Shown: positions 26,363-35,036 of the stretch, piece by piece
Position numbering within the stretch: the first letter of the stretch is position 1
Layout of the letters: every line of letters starts with the position of its first letter
DNA from: Phytohabitans suffuscus
GTDB taxonomy: Bacteria; Actinomycetota; Actinomycetes; Mycobacteriales; Micromonosporaceae
Reading direction: 5' to 3'
DNA length: 64,000 bases
Assembly (NCBI RefSeq): GCF_011764565.1
Contig: NZ_AP022871.1
Span: forward strand, 4,960,320 to 5,024,319
Notes under the pieces: model-generated
The model's database searches: none
Told to the model about the DNA's origin: nothing
Seen by the model: only the letters and a program-made list of their open reading frames with translations
Made by a program: the position numbers and the translations under genes

Positions 26363-27154
26363 GTGCACATCTGCTATGTCGATGATTCCGGTCGAGGAAA
26401 GGCGCGCACGGTAACCGGCCTGATCATTCCGGCCGCGAAGTGGAATGACTTGATGCACTGCTGGTTGGAAGGTCGCAAAAGCCTGACCGTGACCTGGGGA
26501 GTGCGCGAGCAGGTCGAGCTGCACGGAAATGAGCTCGCCCGAGGGCGGGGCGCTTACTGCGGGTCGCAAGAGCAGGAGCGGATCTTCAAGAATCGAGCTA
26601 TCCGGCTCCGCGCATATGATCTGATGCTCGCCGCGCTGGCCGGCTGCGGCGCGCTGAGCGTAACGACCGTCTGTTGCGCGACGTCGCACATGCCAACGGC
26701 GTACGCGCGCTTTGTCGAGCACTTGGAGCGTTGGGCGGCCGAGATGGATACGCGCGTGCTGGTCGTGCTCGACGGCCACGCGGGGCCGGCGGACGGTGTC
26801 GAGTCAGAGGCTGATGTCGCGGAGTTGGAGGCCGCGCACCGTAACGCCCGGCCCTACCGGCTGGTCCACCGCGGCCTGGATCTGCGGACCAGGCGGGTGA
26901 TCGAGGACCCGATAGTGCAGGACAGCAGATCGAGTCATTTGATCCAGGCGGCGGATCTGGTGGCGTATGCGGCAACCCAGTGGCTATGGGTCAACACAAA
27001 CCTGTGGCCGAAGGGTGGGCCGACGCACGGGCGGCCACTGGCCGAGATCGCGAAATCCTACGAGAGCCTGGCGGGGCTGTGGTTGCCCTCGGAACGGTTC
27101 GGCATTCATATGGCGAGCGTGGAGGTCCCGAGATACGAAGAAGCCCTCGGATAG
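26363..27154 (+). CDS. DUF3800 domain-containing protein
   Basis: A 263-residue protein with the DUF3800 layout. The N-terminal strand ICYVDDSG carries paired acidic residues, VLVVLDGHAG lies in the middle, and the C-terminal motif SSHLIQAADLVAYAATQW has the conserved Gln-Ala-Ala-Asp. This fits an RNase H-like fold with a possible nuclease site. DUF3800 proteins are scattered, often horizontally acquired, and of unproven function. Codons look less GC-biased than in neighbouring genes, which would suit transfer. GTG at 26363 is the only reasonable start. A strong terminator hairpin overlaps its stop. Confidence 0.85.
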   Translation: MHICYVDDSGRGKARTVTGLIIPAAKWNDLMHCWLEGRKSLTVTWGVREQVELHGNELARGRGAYCGSQEQERIFKNRAIRLRAYDLMLAALAGCGALSVTTVCCATSHMPTAYARFVEHLERWAAEMDTRVLVVLDGHAGPADGVESEADVAELEAAHRNARPYRLVHRGLDLRTRRVIEDPIVQDSRSSHLIQAADLVAYAATQWLWVNTNLWPKGGPTHGRPLAEIAKSYESLAGLWLPSERFGIHMASVEVPRYEEALG

Positions 27155-27163
27155 CCGAGGGCT
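27142..27163 (+). terminator. Terminator hairpin over the DUF3800 stop codon
   Basis: AGCCCTCGG (27142-27150) pairs perfectly with CCGAGGGCT (27155-27163) around the loop ATAG, which contains the TAG stop codon. CTT follows, but no long T run. The geometry matches the HNH-gene terminator at 19904: stop codon in a four-base loop. Confidence 0.75.
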
Positions 27164-27324
27164 CTTCGAGGGCGAGATCCCGTGGGAGCCCCCTCTGGGC
27201 TCATGGGAACTCGCATAGCCGATTATGCGCCTGGACGCCCACGGCGGCAACCCCGAGGTCGGGTAGTGAGATTGCCAGCACTGGGATCGGTGGGCGTAAC
27301 GTGGCAGACTCACGCCCATAACCT

Positions 27325-27336
27325 TAGCGAACGTTA
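27325..27336. promoter_or_regulatory. Candidate operator in front of the 3-hydroxyacyl-CoA dehydrogenase gene
   Basis: TAGCGAACGTTA has dyad symmetry of the form TA-N-CG-NN-CG-N-TA and lies 11 bp before the GTG start, just ahead of the ribosome site. Imperfect palindromes of this kind are common targets of TetR-type regulators of fatty-acid genes, so control by acyl-CoA is possible. No regulator gene is nearby. Confidence 0.4.
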
Positions 27337-27346
27337 GGGAGACGGT

Positions 27347-29035
27347 GTGGCGCGCGAGATCAATGCCGTGGGCGTGGTTGGTCTGGGCACGATGGGTGCG
27401 GGGATCGTGGAGGTCTTCGCGCGCAACGGGATCGCTGTCGTCGCCGTGGAGGTGACCGACGCCGCGCTGGAGCGGGGGCGGGGCCATCTCGTCGGCTCGA
27501 CCGATCGGGCCGTCGCCAAGGGAAGGCTGGCGCCCGCCGACCGGGACGCGCTGCTCGGGCGGGTCGGGTTCGCGGTGGGGCTGGACGCGTTGCGGGACGT
27601 CGACCTGGTGATCGAGGCGGTGCCCGAGCGCCTCGACCTCAAGCGGCGGCTCTTCGCGGAGCTCGACCGGGTCTGCGAGCCCACCGCGATCCTCGCCACC
27701 AACACCTCGTCGCTCAGCGTCACCGAGATCTCGGTGGCCACGGGCCGGCCCGACCAGGTCGTCGGCGTCCACTTCTTCAACCCGGCGCCGGTCATGAAGC
27801 TTGTCGAGGTCGTGCGTACGGTCGTGACCGCGCCCGAGGTGGTCGCCGACGTGGAGGCGCTCTGCGCGCGGCTCGGCAAGGTCGGCGTGACCATCGGCGA
27901 CCGGGCCGGGTTCATCGCCAACGCGCTGCTGTTCGGCTACCTCAACCACGCGGTCACGATGTACGAGGCCCGGTACGCGAGCCGGGAGGACATCGACGCG
28001 GCCATGAAGCTCGGCTGCCGGCTGCCGATGGGCCCGCTGGCGCTGCTGGACCTCATCGGCCTCGACGTGGCGTACGAGATCCTCGACACCATGTACCGCC
28101 GGGGCGGGCGGGACCGGCGGCACGCCCCCGCGCCGCTGCTCCGGCAGATGGTCACCGCGGGGCTGCTGGGCCGCAAGTCCGGCCGTGGCTTCTACACCTA
28201 CGACAGGCCCGGTTCGCCCGTGCCCGTACCCGATGAGTGGACGCCGACCGCGACGGAGCCGGCGGCCGCCGGCGGCGCGCGGGGGATCGCGAAGGTCGGC
28301 GTGGTGGGGTCCGGGACCATGGCCACCGGCATCGCCGAGGTCTTCGCGGCGGCCGGGTACGAGGTGGTGCCGGTGAGCGGTGAGGGGCGCGACGAGGCCG
28401 CGCTGGCGCACCTCGCGGACGTCGACCTGGTGGTCGAGGCGGTGGTCGACGAGCTGGGCGTCAAGCGGGCGCTCTTCGCGTCGCTGGACGAGATCTGCAA
28501 GCCGGGCGTGGTGCTGGCGACCACCACGTCGTCGGTGCCGGTCATCCAGTGCGCGATGGCCACCCAGCGGCCGGCCGACGTGGTCGGGCTGCACTTCCTC
28601 GACCCGGCGCCGGTCAGGTCGGTGGTCGAGGTGGTGCACACGGTCCGCACCTCGGCCGAGGCGCTCGCCACCGCCCGCGCGGTGGTGGCGGGGCTTGGCA
28701 GGACCGCGGTGGTCTGCGCCGACCGGGCCGGGTTCGTGGTGAACGCGCTGCTGTTCCCGTACCTCAACGACGCGGTGCGGATGCTCGAGGCGAGCTACTC
28801 CACCGCGGACGACATCGACAACGCGATGAAGCTGGGGTGCGGCTACCCGGTGGGCCCGTTCGAGCTGCTCGACGCGGTCGGGCTGGACGTCGCGCTGGCC
28901 GTCCAGCGCGAGCTGTACCTGGAGCTGCGCGAGCCGGGCCTCGCGCCGGCGCCGCTGCTGGAGCACCTCGTCACCGCCGGCTACCTCGGACGCGAGGCGG
29001 GCCGCGGTTTCCGCGACCACACTTCGCCACAATGA
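27347..29035 (+). CDS. 3-hydroxyacyl-CoA (3-hydroxybutyryl-CoA) dehydrogenase with two tandem units
   Basis: A 562-residue protein built of two dehydrogenase units. Unit 1 (about 1-285) has the NAD motif VGLGTMGAGIVEVF, the NTSSLSVTEI loop, the catalytic His in GVHFFNPAPVMKLVEVV, and a C-terminal domain ending GRKSGRGFYTYD. Unit 2 (about 315-560) repeats these as VGSGTMATGIAEVF, TTSSVPVIQ, GLHFLDPAPVRSVVEVV and GREAGRGF, but the Rossmann part after the first beta-alpha-beta is shorter, so it may bind NAD differently. The enzyme interconverts 3-hydroxyacyl-CoA and 3-ketoacyl-CoA. GTG at 27347 follows GGGAG by five bases. Confidence 0.92.
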   Translation: MAREINAVGVVGLGTMGAGIVEVFARNGIAVVAVEVTDAALERGRGHLVGSTDRAVAKGRLAPADRDALLGRVGFAVGLDALRDVDLVIEAVPERLDLKRRLFAELDRVCEPTAILATNTSSLSVTEISVATGRPDQVVGVHFFNPAPVMKLVEVVRTVVTAPEVVADVEALCARLGKVGVTIGDRAGFIANALLFGYLNHAVTMYEARYASREDIDAAMKLGCRLPMGPLALLDLIGLDVAYEILDTMYRRGGRDRRHAPAPLLRQMVTAGLLGRKSGRGFYTYDRPGSPVPVPDEWTPTATEPAAAGGARGIAKVGVVGSGTMATGIAEVFAAAGYEVVPVSGEGRDEAALAHLADVDLVVEAVVDELGVKRALFASLDEICKPGVVLATTTSSVPVIQCAMATQRPADVVGLHFLDPAPVRSVVEVVHTVRTSAEALATARAVVAGLGRTAVVCADRAGFVVNALLFPYLNDAVRMLEASYSTADDIDNAMKLGCGYPVGPFELLDAVGLDVALAVQRELYLELREPGLAPAPLLEHLVTAGYLGREAGRGFRDHTSPQ

Positions 29036-29214
29036 ACATTCACGATGCGTAATTGCACGGTGACTGCGATCGACATTCTCGTGGACCCGGATCGCCTTGC
29101 CAGGTAGGACATCTCTCCACTCGGACGGTGACGGACAAACCCGTATTGGCCAGGGAGGGATTGACCGGTACCCTGCGGGACGGCCCAGGTTCAAAAGGAT
29201 GGACGGAGACGTTT

Positions 29215-31320
29215 GTGCCTCCCGCAAAAGCCGTTCCGCTGTTCAGCCCGGAGCTCCGCCGTGGACTCGGCCGGCTGCTCGCCCTCGCCCTCCTGGTGAC
29301 CGTCGGCCTCTTCATCGCCTCGCCGGCGCAGGCCGCGGTCAACCTGGTGCAGAATCCGGGCCTGGAGACGTTGGACGCCAACGGTTTCCCCACCTGCTGG
29401 GAGCGGTCGGGGCACGGTGACAACACGTTCACGATGGACGTGACCAACGACGCGCGCACCGGCACGAAGGCCATGCGGGTGAGCCTCACGCGCCTCGTCT
29501 CGGGCGACCGCAAGGCGATGATGCTGGAGAACGCGCAGTGTGCGCCTCGTGTCACGCCGGGTCGCCAGTACGACCTTTCCGTCTACTACAAGTCGACGAC
29601 CGCGGCCAACGCGGTGACGCTGTTCCGCCACGACACGGCGCTGGGCTGGCAGTACTGGATGGACCCGGCGACGCTGCCGGCCACCAACACCTGGACGCAG
29701 AAGGTCGTGCGCACGCCGCCGATCCCGGCCAACACCGACCAGATCACCTGGGGCGTCAGCATCTACGGCCTCGGCACGCTCACCACCGACGACTACTCGA
29801 TGGTCGACGTGAGCGCGCCGACGCCCACGCCCAGCGGCTGCACCGACGCCGCCGGCTGCACGAAGGGCAAGTGGCAGGTGATGCCGTACCAGTCGACGGT
29901 GCGCGGCATCCACGCGGTGATGCTCCACAACGGCAAGGTGCTGCTCGTCGCGGGCTCCGGCAACGACCCCAACGCGTTCGCCGCCGGCACGTTCAAGACC
30001 GCGGTGTACGACCCGGCGAACGGCGCGTTCACGAACGTGGCCACGCCCGCCGACCTCTTCTGCGCCGGGCACGTGCAGCTGCGCGACGGCAAGGTGCTGG
30101 TGATGGGCGGCAACAAGGACTATCCGAGCGCCGACGGCACGGTGGGCTACAAGGGCCTGAAGAACTCGTACATCTTCGACCCGGCCACCAACAAGTACAC
30201 GCGCACCAACGACATGCTCGTCGGCCACTGGTACCCGTCGGCCACGATCCTCGGCAACGGCGACGTGCTCTCGCTCGGCGGCCTCGGTGAGGACTCCACC
30301 GGCAGCACCACCACCGACTACTTCAGGGCGTCCGAAAACCGCTGGCTGCGCCAGGACGAGACCAAGCAGACCTGGGCGTGGTGGGGTCTCTACCCGGCCA
30401 TGGTGCTGATGCAGGACGGCCGGCTCTTCTACACCGGCAGCCACACGTTCGGCGTCGGCCTGCCGGGCACCGGGGCGTCCATCTACAACTACGGCACCGG
30501 CGCCATCACCGACGTGCCCGGCCTGCAGCGCAAGGACGAGCGCGACCAGTCGATGAGCGTGCTGCTCCCGCCGGCGCAGGCGCAGCGGGTGTTCACCGTC
30601 GGCGGTGGCAACGGCGACGCCGGCGCGACCGCGCACCGGCTCACCGACATCATCGACCTCAAGGCGGCGAGCCCGCGCTACCAGCCGGGCCCGCTGATCC
30701 CGCAGGGCACGCTGACCGGTGGTGCGCCGCAGACCGGCGAGCAGGGCAAGATGTACGTCTCGCTCGTGCTGCTGCCGGACGGCACGGTCTTCGAGACCGG
30801 CGGCGCGCTGCACAACCGCGCCGACCCGGTCTTCGAGGCGTCCATCTTCGACCCGCAGACCAACCAGTTCCGCGCGGGCATGGCGACCGACCCGGTGCCG
30901 CGCACCTACCACTCGTCGGCGTTCCTGCTGCCGGACGGCCGGGTCATGGCGGTCGGCGACAACCCCGGCAACGGCACGTTCGACACGCGTATCTCGATCT
31001 ACTCGCCGCCGTACCTCTTCAAGGGCGCGCGGCCGGCGATCCAGACCGTGGCGAGCAGCAACTGGGGATACGGCACCACCCAGCGGATCACCGTGAACTC
31101 CGCGGTGACCCGGGCGTCGCTGATCCGCCCGGCGGCGGTGACGCACTCGTCCGACCCCAACCAGCGGTTCGTCGAGCTGCCGATGACGGTCAGAAACAAC
31201 ACGACCATCGACCTGAACGTGACGAGCAACCCCAACCTGGCCCCGCCCGGCTGGTACATGCTCTTCGTGCACAACGCCAACGGCGTCCCGTCGACCGCCA
31301 AGTGGGTCAAGCTCGGATGA
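29215..31320 (+). CDS. Galactose-oxidase-like copper radical oxidase (GlxA-like), secreted
   Basis: A 701-residue protein exported by an N-terminal signal (LLALALLVTVGLFIASPAQA). Residues 45-200 look like a carbohydrate-binding beta-sandwich. A Kelch propeller and a C-terminal DUF1929-type domain follow. All copper and cofactor residues of galactose oxidase have counterparts: Cys283 (LFCAGH) and Tyr340 (HWYPSA) for the thioether cofactor, Tyr565-His566 (RTYHSS) and His644 (VTHSSD). The family oxidises a primary alcohol to aldehyde with O2, making H2O2. In Streptomyces, GlxA acts beside the cellulose-like synthase CslA in tip wall glycan assembly, and here a CslA-like gene is in the same operon. 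GTG at 29215 has GGAG six bases upstream. Confidence 0.88.
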   Translation: MPPAKAVPLFSPELRRGLGRLLALALLVTVGLFIASPAQAAVNLVQNPGLETLDANGFPTCWERSGHGDNTFTMDVTNDARTGTKAMRVSLTRLVSGDRKAMMLENAQCAPRVTPGRQYDLSVYYKSTTAANAVTLFRHDTALGWQYWMDPATLPATNTWTQKVVRTPPIPANTDQITWGVSIYGLGTLTTDDYSMVDVSAPTPTPSGCTDAAGCTKGKWQVMPYQSTVRGIHAVMLHNGKVLLVAGSGNDPNAFAAGTFKTAVYDPANGAFTNVATPADLFCAGHVQLRDGKVLVMGGNKDYPSADGTVGYKGLKNSYIFDPATNKYTRTNDMLVGHWYPSATILGNGDVLSLGGLGEDSTGSTTTDYFRASENRWLRQDETKQTWAWWGLYPAMVLMQDGRLFYTGSHTFGVGLPGTGASIYNYGTGAITDVPGLQRKDERDQSMSVLLPPAQAQRVFTVGGGNGDAGATAHRLTDIIDLKAASPRYQPGPLIPQGTLTGGAPQTGEQGKMYVSLVLLPDGTVFETGGALHNRADPVFEASIFDPQTNQFRAGMATDPVPRTYHSSAFLLPDGRVMAVGDNPGNGTFDTRISIYSPPYLFKGARPAIQTVASSNWGYGTTQRITVNSAVTRASLIRPAAVTHSSDPNQRFVELPMTVRNNTTIDLNVTSNPNLAPPGWYMLFVHNANGVPSTAKWVKLG

Positions 31321-31862
31321 GTCGTTGGTTCGGGGCCCTCGCCACCTGGTTGAGGGCCCGCAGCCGCCGTGAGCGCTACGGGATCGCGGCGGTGCTCGCC
31401 GCGCTCGTGCTCGGCCTGGCCGGCGTACTCGTCGCCGGCGGGAGCGAGACCGACATCCTCTGGTTCGACGGCAGGCCCGCCGCGGCACCGGCCGACGAGC
31501 CGGCGCCGGAGAGCGACCCGGGCGGGGAGCCGAGCCGGGAGACCGAATCGCGGCAGGAGGCCGGTCCGGTGGAGTCGCCGCCGCCGTACGTGCAGCCCTT
31601 CGCGGAGCAGCCGGGCGTCAAGCCCCGGCCGTCGCTGCCGTCGCCGACCGCCGGCGTCGAGATCGAGGAGGGTACGGACGGTTGCGACCACGCGTACGGC
31701 GATCGCGACGTTTGTGTGCCGTGGGAGTTTCCGGCGGGTGTGACCGACAAGTGCGGTTGGCTTCGAGAGCGGGGATTCGAACCCCTTAAGATCACGGGTG
31801 GGCGCGACCGGCACGGCCTCGACCGCAACGGCGACGGGACCGCGTGTGGCGCCGGGGACTGA
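31317..31862 (+). CDS. Membrane-anchored excalibur-like protein
   Basis: 181 residues with one membrane helix (about 22-41, GIAAVLAALVLGLAGVLVAG), a long Pro/Glu-rich external stalk, and a C-terminal segment with three cysteines that ends HGLDRNGDGTACGAGD. This is the excalibur-type calcium loop (D-x-N-G-D-G-x-A-C). Excalibur domains are found on surface proteins, often with nucleases or wall enzymes; no catalytic domain is seen here. The ATG overlaps the copper oxidase stop by four bases, which ties it to that enzyme and suggests an accessory role. Confidence 0.75.
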   Translation: MSRWFGALATWLRARSRRERYGIAAVLAALVLGLAGVLVAGGSETDILWFDGRPAAAPADEPAPESDPGGEPSRETESRQEAGPVESPPPYVQPFAEQPGVKPRPSLPSPTAGVEIEEGTDGCDHAYGDRDVCVPWEFPAGVTDKCGWLRERGFEPLKITGGRDRHGLDRNGDGTACGAGD

Positions 31863-31892
31863 CCGATTGAGGGCCTGCAAGGGGGTCTGCTT

Positions 31893-33502
31893 GTGGACGC
31901 GCCGGTCTATCCTGCTCCGATGAACAGGGCCGCTCGCTCGCAACTGCCGGTGGCGACCCCCAACGGGGAAGTGCACATCCCCTGCCACGCCGGGTCGGGC
32001 TGGAGACCCCTCCCGACCCACCGGCGGCCGACGCGACGATCCTGCTGCCGAAGTCGCCGAGCCAGGAGGACGCCGAGCGCAAGCTGCGCCGGGCGGCGTG
32101 GGAGCGCCGGATCGCCTGGGGCGCACCGGCTCTCGTGACGCTCGTGCTCTCCGTCATCGGGCTGACCGGCCCCGGGCTGTGGGCCGACGAGCTCGCGACG
32201 TGGGGCATCACCACGGTTTCGTGGGCCGAGCTGTGGCGCCAGCTCGACGGCACCGACGCGACCATCGGCCCGTACTACGTGCTGATCCGGGTCTGGACGA
32301 CCGTTTTCGGTGACTCCGACCTGTCGCTGCGCCTGCCGTCCGTGCTGGCGATGGCCGGCACCGCCGCGATCGTCGGCTTGATCGGCATCCGGCTCGGCTC
32401 GGCCCGCATCGGCCTGCTCGCCGGCCTCACCTTCGCGATCCTGCCGATCACCACGCGATACGGGCAGGAGGCCCGGCCGTACGCGTTCGCCGTGCTCGCC
32501 GCGGCGGTGGCCACGCTGCTGCTCCTGCGCATGATGGAGGGCTTCACGCTCGGCATCGCGCTCGCCTACGCGGCCGCGGTGATGGTGCTCGGTGCGATGC
32601 ACATCGTCTCGCTGCTGATGCTCGCGGCGCACGGCCTCGCCGTCGCCATCCACCGGCGGAAGCTGCTGTGGCGCTGGACGCCGAGCGCGCTGGCCGGCCT
32701 GATACCGCTCATCCCGCTCATCCTGATCGGCCGGCGGCAGCAGGGCACCCAGATCAGCTGGATCCCCCTCACCGACCTGCACCAGCTAGAGGCGTTCGGC
32801 ACCGACTTCTTCGGTGGTGCCCTCGTCGGCGGCGCGGTCATCGCCCTCGGCGCGGCCGCGGTCTCCCGCGAGCGGGGCCCCGTCGTGGCCGCCAGCCTCG
32901 CCGCTGTGCCCGCGGCGATGCTCATGCTCCTCGGGTCGGTCACGCACATCTGGCTCCAGCGATATGTGCTCTACACGATCGTCGGCTGGGCGGTGCTCGT
33001 CGGCCTGCTGCTGGCCAGGCGCGGCCGGCTGGCGGCGGTCGTGACGCTGGCGACGCTGGCGGTGCTCGCCCTGCCCGGCCAGGCCGAGGTGCGCAAGCCC
33101 GAGTACCGGTACCAGGACACGAAGGCGGTCGTGGCGCTGATCGAGCGCGACTTCCAGCCCGGCGACGGCATCGTGTACGGCCTGAAGGACCGCGGCCCCG
33201 GCGCGCTCAACCGCGACATCGTCGCGCACTACCTGCCGGCCAACCGGCGCCCCACGGACCTGCTCATGGACCGTCCGATGCGCACCGACGGCTGGATGGT
33301 CTCCAGCGAGCACCAGGATGTGGCGGCCCGGCTCGGCGAGACGCGGCGGGTGTGGGTGCTGCGCCTGGGCGAGTACGGCGATCCACTGGACGACCTCGAT
33401 GGAAGCAAGAAGGACGTCCTTAAGGAACGTTATGATGTCGCGGACAGCTGGTGGACAACGGGCTACACCGTCGCGTTGCTGACCCGGAAGGACCCCGTGT
33501 GA
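31893..33502 (+). CDS. GT39-like membrane glycosyltransferase (apparent 1-base deletion near the 5' end)
   Basis: A polytopic protein of the dolichyl-phosphate-mannose glycosyltransferase superfamily (ArnT/PMT-like). Its first outer loop carries the acidic pair in GLWADELATWG, followed by TRYGQEARPYAFAVL and about nine to ten helices. It would move a sugar from a lipid carrier outside the membrane. Read from GTG at 32135 the protein would start inside helix 1. GTG at 31893, with AAGGGGG seven bases upstream, is in another frame; one missing base around 31990-32004 (gtcgggctggag) joins the two and gives a cytoplasmic N-terminus ending ERKLRRAAWERRIAWG. Its stop overlaps the next gene (GTGA). 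The frameshift is less certain than the function. Confidence 0.7.
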
Positions 33503-35036
33503 CGACGCACGTCGCAGCCTCGCGCCGCGACGAGCCGGGTGAGCAGCGGACCCAGATCATTCCGCGGCAGCATCACCCCGGCGAGACGCATGTCATGCCC
33601 GCCGTGCGCATGCCGATCACACCCCGTGCGACCACGATGGCGCAGCGTCACGCCGGCTGGCTGCCGCGGATGTGGCCGCTCGTCGCGTGGTTCGTCGGTG
33701 TTCTCGGCGTCACGCTCTGGCTGAGCGTCAAGTCGACCGGCCCGCTCGGCGTGGTCGTGACGATCGTCTGGACCTACCCGGTCATCGGCACGGTCGTCGG
33801 TATCGTGGGCGCGCTCGTCACCCGCCGCCGGCTGCGCCGCGACCGGCTCACCGCGGCCGACGACCAGATCATCCGGTGCAAGGACCGGCTGGTGGTCGTG
33901 GTGCCGACGATCGGCCGCCACGACACCTACCCGGCGCTCGACCGGGTCGTGCACTCCTACATCACGTACCTGCCCGAGTGCTTCCCCAAGCTCCGCGTCG
34001 ACGTGGTCATCGAAGAGGGCTGCGAGGCGGCGGAAAAGATCTACAAGCTGGGTGAGGTCAGCCGGTACATCCGGGTCGTGACCGTCCCCAGAGCTACCAC
34101 ACGGTCAACCGCACGAAGTTCAAGTCGCGGGCCAACAACTACGCCCACGAGCTGCGCATCGCCCAGCACGAAGACCGCGACGACGTCTGGGTGCTGCACA
34201 TGGACGACGACACCGGCGTCGGCCTGGACACGGCGATCGCGCTGGCCCGCCTCATCGAGCAGCAGCGCGACCTCGGCGACGAGGCGTGTCACATGGCCCA
34301 GGGCATCCTGACGTACCCGCGCGAGCACGCCCGCAACCGGCTCACCTGGCTGGCCGACGCGAGCCGGCCGGTCGCCGACGTGACGGTCTACTCGGCGTTC
34401 ACCGGCGGCGGCCACCCGCTGGCCGGCGTGCACGGCGAGCTGCTGCTGGTCCGCGCCTCGGTGGAGGCCGAGATCGGCTGGGACTTCGGGCCGGAGGCGA
34501 TCGTCGAGGACGCCCAGTTCGCGCTCGTCTTCAGCCGGCGGTACCCCGGGCGCAGCGCCTGGTTCGCCGGCCGCTGCTACGGCGCCTCGCCGGCCACCGT
34601 GCGCGACTTCTTCCGCCAGCGGGAGCGGTGGGCGTGGGGCCTGATCGGGCTCTCGCTCGACGACCGCATCCCGCTGCGCGACCGGCTCTACATTGGATAC
34701 TCGACGTTCACGTGGGTGATCAGCCCGCTGCAGCACCTCGGCACCATCCTGCTGCTGGGCTGGGTGCTCGGCTCGTTCGACACGGTGCCGATCACGCTGC
34801 TCGTGCTGCCGATCTGGGCGCTCAACATGGCGTACGCGATCTGGCTCTACACCGAGGGCCTGCGCATCAACGTGAGCGTCTCCCGCCGCGCCAGGTTCAA
34901 GTGGTGGGAGGGGATAGCCGTGATCCTGCTCGTCCCGATCTTCTCGCTGATGGAGGGCGTCGGCGCCATCCGCGGCCTGCTCCGCTACCTGCGCGGCGGC
35001 CAGCAGCAGTTCGTCGTCATCGCCAAGCCGATATGA
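33499..35036 (+). CDS. Cellulose-synthase-like processive GT2 glycosyltransferase (apparent 1-base deletion)
   Basis: A membrane GT2. The N-terminal part has two helices (MWPLVAWFVGVLGVTLWL and VVVTIVWTYPVIGTVVGIV) and the nucleotide strand LVVVVPTIGRHDTYPAL. The second part has the acidic metal motif HMDDDTGVG, the GGHPLAGVHGELLLVRAS acceptor region, EDAQFAL, the processive-synthase motif QRERW (Q-x-x-R-W) and three or four C-terminal helices. The frame breaks at the C run 34085-34090: one more C gives TVPQSYHTVNRTKFKSRANN and joins both halves into about 512 residues. Overlaps of four bases with both neighbours place it in the copper-oxidase operon. A CslA-like role in making a beta-glycan is inference. 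Confidence 0.82.

Noticed and set aside
34081..34100. Programmed ribosomal frameshift in the CslA-like gene
   Set aside because: There is no slippery heptamer with a following pseudoknot, and five other genes show the same one-base loss. Consensus error is simpler.
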